Shown here piece by piece: positions 53,325 through 60,548 of a stretch of 64,000 nucleotides of DNA. Every line of letters begins with the position of its first letter. Position 1 is the first letter of the stretch. Below the pieces are notes generated by a model. It searched no databases. It had not been told where the DNA came from and was given only the letters and a program-made list of their open reading frames with translations. Source of the stretch: Arthrobacter oryzae (GTDB taxonomy: Bacteria; Actinomycetota; Actinomycetes; Actinomycetales; Micrococcaceae). Location of the stretch: contig NZ_CP132204.1 of assembly GCF_030718995.1 (NCBI RefSeq), positions 186,001 through 250,000 on the forward strand. The letters are read 5' to 3'. Made by a program: the position numbers and the translations under genes.

Positions 53325-54308
53325 TCAGCCTCCGGACCGTGCCCGGATGAGTCCCGCAAGCAGTGCCGGCCCCTCGGCCAGGACCATTTCCCTGAACAAC
53401 CCGACCTGGTCCGGCTCGGAGTCATGGCCGCTGCGGCGTTCACGCCATGCCAGTCCGATTTCACGGAAGGCGAGTCCCGAGTCCAGCGGCACCTCCACCC
53501 AGCCAAGGTTCCCCGTATCCGGAGTTACCGTCCGGCCGGGAGCCTGGCCGCCGGACGGCAGGATGCTGACGCCAAGCCCGGCGGACACAAGCCCCCGGAC
53601 CGTGTGGGAGTCCTGGCTTTCGAAGGCGATGCGCGGGCGGAAGCCAGCCTCGCGGAACAGGACATCCGTCAGGGAGCGCATGCCGTAGCCGTGCCCCATC
53701 GCCACGAAGGGATCGTGCCTGATGTCCTCAAGCCGCGCGCTCTTCCGGCCGGCCAGCGGATGTTCATGGTGCACCACCAGCCGCAGCGGTTCCCGGTACA
53801 GCGCAGCTGAGCCGATGCTGCGGCCCGCGGTGGCGACGGGCGCTGTCAGGGCAAGGTCGGCCGTCCCGGCCGCGAGTTCCGCGAGGCAGCCGTCCCGCGC
53901 ACCCTGGCTGAGGTCGAATGCCGTCTGCGGGTGGCGACGGTGGAACGCGTTGATCAGCAGCGGCAGCGTCGCCTCGCCGAAGGTGTGCTGGAATGCCACA
54001 GCGATCCTGCCCCGCACCACCTCGGATTCGTGCCTCACCAGGTCCAGCCCGGTCCGGAATTCGTTGAGCGCCGCGTCGATATAAGGCAGCAGTGCTTTGG
54101 CCGCGGGCGTCAGCCGGACTCCCCGGCCATCGCGGATGAGCAGTTCGGTGCCCACCACGGCGCTGGCGCGGGCGAGTGCCCGGCTGACGGTGGACTGGGG
54201 CATGCCCAGCAGTTCTGCTGTTTCGGTTACGTGCTGGGTACGCCCCAGTTCCGACAGGACGGGAAGCAAGGGCAGCAGCTGCGCGAGCTGCTTGTGCTCA
54301 ATGTCCAT
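53325..54308 (-). CDS. LysR-family transcriptional regulator
   Basis: A 327-residue LysR regulator. The winged helix spans about 5-63 (QHVTETAELLGMPQSTVSRAL). The effector-binding domain follows (GRIAVAFQHTFGEATLPLLI, DLALTAPVAT and the FVAMGHGYGMR turn). The ATG at 54308 has GGAGAGG and gives the standard N-terminus. It is divergent from an MFS transporter across 92 bases that hold CATG dyads over the transporter -35, so that gene is the likely target. The effector is unknown. Confidence 0.9.
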   Translation of the reverse strand: MDIEHKQLAQLLPLLPVLSELGRTQHVTETAELLGMPQSTVSRALARASAVVGTELLIRDGRGVRLTPAAKALLPYIDAALNEFRTGLDLVRHESEVVRGRIAVAFQHTFGEATLPLLINAFHRRHPQTAFDLSQGARDGCLAELAAGTADLALTAPVATAGRSIGSAALYREPLRLVVHHEHPLAGRKSARLEDIRHDPFVAMGHGYGMRSLTDVLFREAGFRPRIAFESQDSHTVRGLVSAGLGVSILPSGGQAPGRTVTPDTGNLGWVEVPLDSGLAFREIGLAWRERRSGHDSEPDQVGLFREMVLAEGPALLAGLIRARSGG

Positions 54309-54349
54309 CCTCGCCTCTCCTGCAACTGATCCGCCAGCAGCATCTGTTT

Positions 54350-54394
54350 CATGTAAATCATGCATTGGAAGCATGCGATCCGTCGATCTACGCT
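54350..54394 (+). promoter_or_regulatory. MFS promoter with CATG dyads (candidate LysR operator)
   Basis: A -35 TTGGAA (54365-54370), 18-base spacer and -10 TACGCT (54389-54394), then 6 bases to the ATG at 54401. CATGC-N7-GCATG (54359-54375) covers the -35, and another CATG stands at 54350. Confidence 0.6.
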
Positions 54395-54400
54395 GGCTTA

Positions 54401-55696
54401 ATGCACATGCTGCCAACGCAGGACAATCCACAACCTGAAGCGTGGGCGGGCCATCCGAAGGGTTCGCCGGCCTACGGACGGCTACTGGCGGGGCTTGCGT
54501 TCGCCGGAGTAGCAACCTTCGCGCAGCTCTATTCCACCCAGGCCGTGCTGCCGATCATGGCCTCGGACCTGCAGATCTCGGCGGCCGAAGCGGCGCTCAC
54601 CATCTCCCTGGCCACGGTAGGGCTCGCCGTCACCGTGATCCCGTGGTCATTCCTGGCAGACCGAATCGGCCGGATCCGCGCCATGACCCTGGGGATAACG
54701 GCCGCGACCGTACTGGGCCTGCTGGTTCCTTTGGCCGCCACTTTTCCAGTCCTGCTTGGCCTGAGGTTGCTCGAGGGCATGGCGTTGGGCGGGATACCGG
54801 CAATCGCCATTGCCTACCTGAACGAGGAAGTCCACAAGGCGCACGCCGCCTTGGCCGCCGGAAGCTACGTCGCGGGCACCACGCTGGGCGGGCTGGCAGG
54901 ACGGCTGGTTGCGGGTCCCGTGGGCGAACTGTGGGGGTGGCGGGCCGCAGCGTTGGCCGTCTCGGTCCTGGCCGCCGTTGCCGCCGTCCTGTTCCTGCTC
55001 CTGGTGCCCAAGGCGCGCGGCTTCACGCCCGCACGCGCCAGCGGATTCCGCGGGGCGGCCAGGACGCTGGCCGGCCATCTCCGCAATCCCCGCCTGCTGG
55101 CCCTCTATGTGCAGGCGTTCCTGCTCATAGGCGGCTTTGTTGCCGTGTACAACTACCTCGGATTCCGGTTGTCCGGTGATCCGTTCGGGCTGCCGGCCAC
55201 GGTGATCAGCCTCATCTTCGTGGCATACCTCTCCGGGACGGCGACCTCCCGGCTGTCCGGCACCCTCACGCTGAGGTTCGGACGGCGCACCATCCTGCTG
55301 GCCGGTATTGCACTGATGGCCGCAGGCCTGGCCCTGACATTAACGCAATTGCTGGTGCTGATCCTGGCAGGACTCCTGGTTTTCACCGGAGGGTTCTTCG
55401 CGGCCCACAGCATCGGGGCAGGCTGGACCGGCGGAATCGCCGCCACGGGAAGGGCCCAGGCCGCCTCGCTGTACAACCTGGCCTACTACCTTGGCTCCAG
55501 CGCGATCGGATGGGCCGGCGGCCTGGTGTTCCAGTCATTCGGCTGGACTGCCCTGGCCCTGACGGTCATCGGCCTGGCATGTACGACGGCGGTGATCACC
55601 GCCGTCGTACATCCGGCGTCAGGCGCCGGTCAAACGCGCACAAGGCAAACGCGCACGGGGGAAACGCGCACAGCACAAGACGGGCAGGCCAGCTAG
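54401..55696 (+). CDS. MFS transporter (YnfM-like)
   Basis: A 431-residue, 12-TM major facilitator superfamily permease of the YnfM/arabinose-efflux-like group. The loop 2-3 motif reads WSFLADRIGRIRAM, and LEGMALGGIPAIAIAYLNEE sits in TM4-5. It is probably an exporter. It starts without a leader behind a good promoter and is divergent from a LysR gene, the usual layout for an inducible efflux pump. The C-terminus has three pentapeptide repeats. The last bases, CTAG, also form the stop of the convergent MetB-family gene. Confidence 0.9.
   Translation: MHMLPTQDNPQPEAWAGHPKGSPAYGRLLAGLAFAGVATFAQLYSTQAVLPIMASDLQISAAEAALTISLATVGLAVTVIPWSFLADRIGRIRAMTLGITAATVLGLLVPLAATFPVLLGLRLLEGMALGGIPAIAIAYLNEEVHKAHAALAAGSYVAGTTLGGLAGRLVAGPVGELWGWRAAALAVSVLAAVAAVLFLLLVPKARGFTPARASGFRGAARTLAGHLRNPRLLALYVQAFLLIGGFVAVYNYLGFRLSGDPFGLPATVISLIFVAYLSGTATSRLSGTLTLRFGRRTILLAGIALMAAGLALTLTQLLVLILAGLLVFTGGFFAAHSIGAGWTGGIAATGRAQAASLYNLAYYLGSSAIGWAGGLVFQSFGWTALALTVIGLACTTAVITAVVHPASGAGQTRTRQTRTGETRTAQDGQAS
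55631..55675 (+). repeat. Three 15-bp repeats in the MFS C-terminus
   Basis: Units CAAACGCGCACAAGG, CAAACGCGCACGGGG and GAAACGCGCACAGCA are head to tail and in frame. They encode QTRTR, QTRTG and ETRTA in the cytoplasmic tail. Confidence 0.7.
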
Positions 55697-56856
55697 CGCG
55701 TTCCCTCGATGGCCTGTTTAAGGTCCGCCACAATATCCGCGGCGTCCTCCAGTCCCACGGACAACCGGAGCAGCCCGGCATGGGGCTTTGCCTCCGCGGC
55801 AACGGGCCGGTGAGTCAGGCCGGCCGGATGCTGGATGAGGGTGTCGACACCGCCAAGGGAGACGGCGTGGGTGATCATCCGGACTGCTGCCGGGATCCTC
55901 TCTGCATGCCCGGCACTGGCCAGCTCAAACGCCAGCAGGGAGCCCGGACCTGACATCTGCGTCCCCACCAGTCCCAACGGATCGCACTCGGGAAGCCCCG
56001 GGTAATGGACCGCCTTCACAAGTCCGTGCCCGGCCAGGGCCGCGGCAACCTTGTGGGCTGTGGCCTGCTGCGCACGGACGCGCACGGGAAGCGTGGCCAG
56101 GCCGCGGTGGAGCAGATACGCGGGCCAGGGAGTCAGGATGCCGCCGGTCACGGCCCGGACCTGGCGGAGCCGCCTGGTCCACTCCGGCGAAGCCGCCACC
56201 ACCCCGCCCATGGCATCCCCGTGGCCGCCGAGGAACTTGGTGGCACTGTGCAGCACCAGCGTGGCACCGTGAACCAGGGGCTGCTGGAGCACAGGGCTCG
56301 CGAAGGTGTTGTCCACCAGGAGGGGGACGCCGTCAGCATCCCGCACAAGCTGCGCGATGTCCACGAGTTCCAGGCTGGGATTGGCGGGCGTCTCCACGAT
56401 CACCAGTCCCGTGTCCGGACGCAGGGCCGCGCGGACCCCGGCTGCGGTGGTAAACGTCACCTCGGTACCCAGGACGCCCGAGGCGAGCACGTGGTCGCTC
56501 CCGCCGTACAGCGGCCGCACCGCCACCACGTGCCTTTTGCCCGCCGCCACTGTCGCGAGCAGGACGGCCGAGAGCGCAGCCATCCCCGTGGCGAAGGCCA
56601 CCGCCTCCGGCGCGCCTTCCAGGAGGGCCACGCCCTCCTCGAAGCGGGCAACGGTGGGGTTCCAGAGGCGCTGGTAGACGGTGCTCTGGCCCTCCAGGTG
56701 CATTCCGCCGGTGGCCATCTGCTCGTACGCCCGGCCACCGTCCTGCACGGATGGAAGGGGCGCCGTGGTCGACAGGTCGATCGGCAGGGCGTGCACGCCT
56801 TGTTCGGTCAGGCCGCTGCGGCCTGCATGGACAGCCAGTGAATCGGGAGAAAGCAC
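55693..56856 (-). CDS. Cys/Met-metabolism PLP enzyme (MetB/methionine gamma-lyase family)
   Basis: A 387-residue trans-sulfuration-family enzyme. The PLP Lys is in LHSATKFLGGHGDAMGG, the stacking Tyr in RPLYGGSDH, and VETPANPSLELVDI and VDNTFASPVLQQPL are family blocks. Members split or form C-S bonds in cystathionine, homoserine esters or methionine. Sequence alone does not separate gamma-synthase from gamma-lyase. The GTG at 56856 has AAAGGAG upstream and gives the family N-terminus. The divergent Lrp-family regulator and a dyad in the gap suggest amino-acid control, more typical of a catabolic lyase. Confidence 0.82.
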   Translation of the reverse strand: MLSPDSLAVHAGRSGLTEQGVHALPIDLSTTAPLPSVQDGGRAYEQMATGGMHLEGQSTVYQRLWNPTVARFEEGVALLEGAPEAVAFATGMAALSAVLLATVAAGKRHVVAVRPLYGGSDHVLASGVLGTEVTFTTAAGVRAALRPDTGLVIVETPANPSLELVDIAQLVRDADGVPLLVDNTFASPVLQQPLVHGATLVLHSATKFLGGHGDAMGGVVAASPEWTRRLRQVRAVTGGILTPWPAYLLHRGLATLPVRVRAQQATAHKVAAALAGHGLVKAVHYPGLPECDPLGLVGTQMSGPGSLLAFELASAGHAERIPAAVRMITHAVSLGGVDTLIQHPAGLTHRPVAAEAKPHAGLLRLSVGLEDAADIVADLKQAIEGTR

Positions 56857-56867
56857 GGGACTCCTTT

Positions 56868-56910
56868 GAATTATTCGCCATTGAATCCGGCAAGTATCTG
56901 GCAATAATTC
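56868..56910. promoter_or_regulatory. Inverted repeat, candidate Lrp-type operator
   Basis: GAATTATT-c-GCC (56868-56879) and GGCAATAATTC (56900-56910) form an 11-base inverted repeat, with one extra base in the left arm, around a 20-base centre, in the divergent gap between the MetB-family and Lrp genes. The arms are AT-rich, unlike the surroundings, as Lrp/AsnC sites often are. Confidence 0.5.
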
Positions 56911-56988
56911 GGAGTTTTACAGGGCGGATGAATGGAACTGTCGAAAAGTGGAGTTTATGATGAACTCATAACACCTTGAGGAGGCCCC

Positions 56989-57492
56989 GTGAGTAGCGGT
57001 GCGAAGAATATTCGGCTTGGCTCGGGAACTGAGCCGCTTGACGCCATCGACGAGAGGCTGCTGGCAGCCCTCGTGGACGACGCCCGGATCTCGAACAAGC
57101 AGCTGGCCGAGCTGGTGGGCATTGCCCCGTCCACTGCGCTCATGCGCACCCGGGCTTTATCCGAGCGCGGCATCATCCAGGGCTTCGAAGCAAAACTGAG
57201 CCTGTCCGCCATCGGGCGCTCCGTCCAGGCGCTCATCGCCGTCCGGCTCCGCGCCCACGACCGCGAACAGATCGACCGGTTCACATCCCGGGTACCGCGG
57301 CTCCCGGCCGTGCTGTCCACTTTCCACACGTCCGGTTCGGTGGACTACCTGCTGCACATTGCAGTCGCAACCACTGAAGACCTGCGGGACTGGGTCCTGG
57401 ACAACCTGGCGACCGATCCCGTGGTGGGCCACACCGAGACCACACTGGTCTTCGAACACATCCAGGGCAACCACGGGCCGCTCCCCGACTGA
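56989..57492 (+). CDS. Lrp/AsnC-family regulator
   Basis: A 167-residue regulator. The N-terminal helix-turn-helix lies at about 18-62 (LDAIDERLLAALVDDARISN, then LAELVGIAPSTALMRTRAL). A C-terminal RAM ligand-binding domain follows (AVLSTFHTSGSVDYLLHIAV). The start is GTG with GAGGAGG. It is divergent from the MetB-family gene, which it probably controls in response to methionine or another amino acid. Confidence 0.9.
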   Translation: MSSGAKNIRLGSGTEPLDAIDERLLAALVDDARISNKQLAELVGIAPSTALMRTRALSERGIIQGFEAKLSLSAIGRSVQALIAVRLRAHDREQIDRFTSRVPRLPAVLSTFHTSGSVDYLLHIAVATTEDLRDWVLDNLATDPVVGHTETTLVFEHIQGNHGPLPD

Positions 57493-57539
57493 ACCTGCGC
57501 GGGTTCCGCCCAGATTCCGCGGTTCCTGCCGGACCCCTA

Positions 57540-57776
57540 GTGCCAGATGTAGAGTCCGGAATGCGCGGCGCCCATGATGTCGCTCCGCAGCACGTCCAGC
57601 TGCTCCCGGCGGAGGGCCGCAGCGCGTTCCTGCTGTGCCCAGTCGGAGAGGACGACCCGCCGGCGTTCGGCCCAACGGACCAGTGCGGCGCCCAGCCTGG
57701 CCGCAGCCGACTCGACGAAGGTGAACCGGCGGTAAGGGCTGCAGGCAGCCGAACCGGTGGCGAAGACTGTGCTCAT
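57540..57776 (-). CDS. Small hypothetical protein coupled to ArsR gene
   Basis: A 78-residue basic protein beginning MSTVFATGSAACSPYRRFTF. A helical stretch (VESAAARLGAALVRWAERR) is amphipathic and the rest is charged (QQERAAALRREQLDVLRSD). Its ATG overlaps the ArsR-type regulator's stop as ATGA, so the two proteins are probably made together. It has no recognised motif. Its 3' end faces the Lrp gene. Confidence 0.65.
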
Positions 57777-58537
57777 GGCGCTGTCCTTTCAGGACGTTCT
57801 TTGGGTGTGCGTTCGGAATTGTGCGTTCCGCGGTAGTGCGTTCCGCGGTTGTGCGTTCCGCGTTCCGCGGTGCGGCCCCGGCCGCCTGCCGCGGCGGGAA
57901 CGCCGAGGATGGGGAAGGCATTGAGGTGAACCTGGACCGGGCGGGCGCCTTCCTGCTCGCCTTCGTTCCTGATGTCCTCCAGCAGGCGATGGCCGTAGGC
58001 CTCCAGCGCACTGGTGTACCTCGCCAGCTGGTCCGCCGTAAGCCGCGCATTGGCAGTGCTGATCAGCGACGCATGCAGCCATTCGGCATCGAGGCTTTCA
58101 CTGCCGTGCGCCATGAAGTCTGCCAGCACGGCCTGCCTGCTGTGTTCAAACTCCCGCGTGACCAGCCGCGAGGCCTCCTCCGTGGCCGGAGAAGTTGCCA
58201 GCTCGGGCGACGTAATCTGGATAGCCCCGCGGGGACGCTCCCACCATCGCTCCCGCGCCGTGCCCTTGCCTTCCACTTCCCTGACAAAGTCGTGCTTCGC
58301 CAGCTGGCGGAGGTGGTAGCTCGTGGATCCGCTGGACTCGTTAAGCAGCTCGCCCAGGCTGCAGGCCGTCTGCGCCCCGTAGCGGGAGAGCATCTCGAGG
58401 ATCTGCACCCGCAACGGGTGCGCGAGCGCCTTGAGCGAGGCCGTATCTACGCGGCGAACCGGAAAGGGTGCATCGGGGGCGCCATCCGGGAACTGGGCCG
58501 CTCCTGCCGCTGATGCCGCCTCTGCTGAACTATCCAT
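57773..58537 (-). CDS. ArsR-like winged-helix regulator
   Basis: A 254-residue regulator. The HTH_20/ArsR-type winged helix covers about 30-95: ALAHPLRVQILEMLSRYG, CSLGELLNESSGSTSYHLRQ and FVREVEGKGTARERWWERP. A helical domain follows. The C-terminus carries three to four pentapeptide repeats (NRGTH, YRGTH, NSERT). It has no ArsR-type Cys metal box, so the signal is probably not a thiophilic metal. The ATG lies 6 bases after a -10 hexamer, and four TTTGCAA boxes overlap its -35 and spacer, which suggests tight autoregulation. Confidence 0.85.
   Translation of the reverse strand: MDSSAEAASAAGAAQFPDGAPDAPFPVRRVDTASLKALAHPLRVQILEMLSRYGAQTACSLGELLNESSGSTSYHLRQLAKHDFVREVEGKGTARERWWERPRGAIQITSPELATSPATEEASRLVTREFEHSRQAVLADFMAHGSESLDAEWLHASLISTANARLTADQLARYTSALEAYGHRLLEDIRNEGEQEGARPVQVHLNAFPILGVPAAAGGRGRTAERGTHNRGTHYRGTHNSERTPKERPERTAP
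57806..57862 (-). repeat. 15-bp tandem repeats in ArsR-like C-terminus
   Basis: Three complete units and a partial fourth of about GTGCGTTCCGCGGTT (plus strand) at 57806-57862. In frame they encode RGTHN/RGTHY pentapeptides at the end of the regulator. Confidence 0.7.
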
Positions 58538-58543
58538 GCCTCA

Positions 58544-58600
58544 AAACTACGCTTGCAAAGAAACCTTTGCAAGCGTTTCTTTGCAACCATTTCTTTGCAA
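58544..58600 (-). promoter_or_regulatory. Leaderless promoter and TTTGCAA operator array of the ArsR-like gene
   Basis: A -35 TTGCAA (58572-58567), 17-base spacer and -10 TAGTTT (58549-58544), then 6 bases to the ATG. TTTGCAA boxes occur at 58566-58572, 58580-58586 and 58594-58600, and inverted at 58553-58559. TTGCAAAGAAAC (58553-58564) and GTTTCTTTGCAA (58575-58586) form a 12-bp dyad across the -35. Confidence 0.75.
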
Positions 58601-58620
58601 CGCTTCGTTGGCATTGTTGG

Positions 58621-59862
58621 TCAGGCGGGTTTGCGGAGCGCGGCTGCCAGCGTGACGCCCGCCAGAGCGAACGCCATGATCGCGCAGAGGACCACGAATC
58701 CGGCGACCGCCACCTGCAGGCCATACGCCGCCGTCGCAATTCCCAGGCCGATCACCGGAAGGGCGCTGCCGAGGTAGGTGATCACGTAGACCGTGCTGAT
58801 GATCTGCGCATGACGCGACGCCTCGACTTTTGCGGCCACATCGTTGAACACGGTGCGGAAGGACACACCCTGGCCCACGCCGGCAGCCAGGCTCGCGGCA
58901 ATGAGCAGCCACGGGCTGGACCAGGCGGCGGCAGCGGCAATCAAGAGTACCGATACGGCCAGCACGGAAAGTCCGGCCGGCACCACAAACCTCCCGCGGA
59001 CGGCCAGCAACTGGCTGAGGGCGGATGCGCCGAGCGTCAGACCGGCAAGGACGCCGATGAGCGGGCGGGAGTCGGCGTCGACGATCCGGGCAAAGTAGCC
59101 GGGAGCCAGCGAGAGGCAGAAACCGAAGACGGTGAAGCTCAGGAACCCCACGGCGGAGGCCAGCCAGAAGGCGCCCCGGGCTTCGCGCGAGACGGACGGC
59201 CTGCGGGGCCTGAGCACTTTCAGCGGCTGCGGGCCCGCAACAGCGGTAATGGCCGGCCGCGCCTTGAGCAGGTAGAGCGGAACCAGCATGGCGATGAGGA
59301 CGAACGAGTGGAGATAATACGGCGTGGACGTTGGACCCGGCAGCAGGGACAGGATTCCGCCGATGGCAGGACCGGCAGCCACTCCCCCGGCCGATGCCAG
59401 CAGGGTGAAGCGGGAAGCCCAGTCGGGGCGGGCCGGCAACAATTCGCGCAGCGCCGCGGAACTGGCGCCGGTGGCCAGGGCGACGGCGACACCCTGGAGG
59501 GCCCGGCCCGCGGACAGCATCGCCAGGCTGTCCGCGTTGGCAAAGACCATGCCCCCGGCCAGTCCGACCACCACGGCGAGGAGCAGCGCGGCCCGGCGGC
59601 CGATGTGGTCGGACCAGTGGCCGGCCAGCATGAGCGTGGACACCAGCGTCAGGACGTAGGCGGAGAACGCCACAGTAATGCCGAACGGCCCGATGCCAAG
59701 ATTCGCCTGGATCAGCGGATACAGCGGGGTTGCGAGGTTCGCGCCCACCAGCAGCGTGAAGATCACCACGCCGGCCATCACCAGCCGCGCCGTGGTGGAA
59801 GCGTCCCATGCCCAGCCGCCGGCGGTGGCCGGACGCATGCGGAGTTCGCTGAAGACAGTCAT
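58621..59862 (-). CDS. MFS transporter
   Basis: A 413-residue, 12-TM major facilitator permease of the drug-efflux type. The loop 2-3 motif reads GHWSDHIGRRAALLL and TM4 has AGRALQGVAVALATGASS. The ATG at 59862 is the likely start; upstream codons are not membrane-protein-like. It lies upstream of the ArsR-like gene on the same strand, with the operator array between, and is divergent from an Lrp-family gene. Either regulator could control it. The substrate is unknown. Confidence 0.9.
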   Translation of the reverse strand: MTVFSELRMRPATAGGWAWDASTTARLVMAGVVIFTLLVGANLATPLYPLIQANLGIGPFGITVAFSAYVLTLVSTLMLAGHWSDHIGRRAALLLAVVVGLAGGMVFANADSLAMLSAGRALQGVAVALATGASSAALRELLPARPDWASRFTLLASAGGVAAGPAIGGILSLLPGPTSTPYYLHSFVLIAMLVPLYLLKARPAITAVAGPQPLKVLRPRRPSVSREARGAFWLASAVGFLSFTVFGFCLSLAPGYFARIVDADSRPLIGVLAGLTLGASALSQLLAVRGRFVVPAGLSVLAVSVLLIAAAAAWSSPWLLIAASLAAGVGQGVSFRTVFNDVAAKVEASRHAQIISTVYVITYLGSALPVIGLGIATAAYGLQVAVAGFVVLCAIMAFALAGVTLAAALRKPA

Positions 59863-60020
59863 GTGCGTGCCTTTGCCTGCCGTGCCGGTCCCCCTGTTCC
59901 TTGTGAAAACAGCCGCGGGCCCGGCGAAAGAATTGATATCTCGATGATGGGCCAAAGTTGAGCCAGGCGTAGAGATTTCATGACAAAATTGAGCAGAATA
60001 GTCAATGATTCTTGGAAAAC

Positions 60021-60542
60021 ATGAGCCGGAGTGACGATTTGAACAGCCTGGACAGCACAGACCTGAAGATCCTCCTGGAACTGATCCGGGATCCGCGGGT
60101 CCAGATCGGCGAACTCAGTGATTCCCTGGGCATTGCCCGCAACACAGCACAGTCCCGCATCCGCCGGATGCTCCGCTCGGGCCTGCTGCACGACGGCGGG
60201 CGGGAAATCGACCTCGAGGCGGTGGGGTACGACGTCGTCGCTTTCGTGACGATCGAAGTCACCCACCGGGAACTCGACGGCGTGGTGGGCGCCTTGCGCC
60301 TGATCCCGCAGGTCCTGGAGGTCCATGAGATTTCTGGCCGCGGCGACGTCTGGTGCCGCGTGGTGGCGACCGACACCCACAACCTGCAGACGGCGCTGCG
60401 CTCGATACTCAGGATCAAAGGTGTGATCCGAACTGAAACTGTCCTTGCCCTCCACACGCACATCCCGTACCGGACCGAGCCGCTCATCAGCCGGCTCGCC
60501 CACAGCGGGGCGGAGGCGGCAACACGCAAGTCACTGGGATAA
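60021..60542 (+). CDS. Lrp/AsnC-family regulator
   Basis: A 173-residue Lrp-family protein. The helix-turn-helix is at about 10-55 (DSTDLKILLELIRDPRVQIG, then LSDSLGIARNTAQSRIRRML). The RAM domain follows (VLEVHEISGRGDVWCRVVAT). The ATG at 60021 has GGA nearby; an upstream TTG at 60012 is possible. It is divergent from the MFS gene across 158 bases and precedes corA by 6 bases, so corA may be expressed with it. Confidence 0.88.
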   Translation: MSRSDDLNSLDSTDLKILLELIRDPRVQIGELSDSLGIARNTAQSRIRRMLRSGLLHDGGREIDLEAVGYDVVAFVTIEVTHRELDGVVGALRLIPQVLEVHEISGRGDVWCRVVATDTHNLQTALRSILRIKGVIRTETVLALHTHIPYRTEPLISRLAHSGAEAATRKSLG

Positions 60543-60548
60543 TGGCAC

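Noticed and set aside
55693..55696. CTAG shared by two convergent stop codons as an engineered-looking overlap
   Set aside because: Overlapping convergent stops are frequent in compact genomes (another lies at 62074-62077). It has no clear functional meaning.
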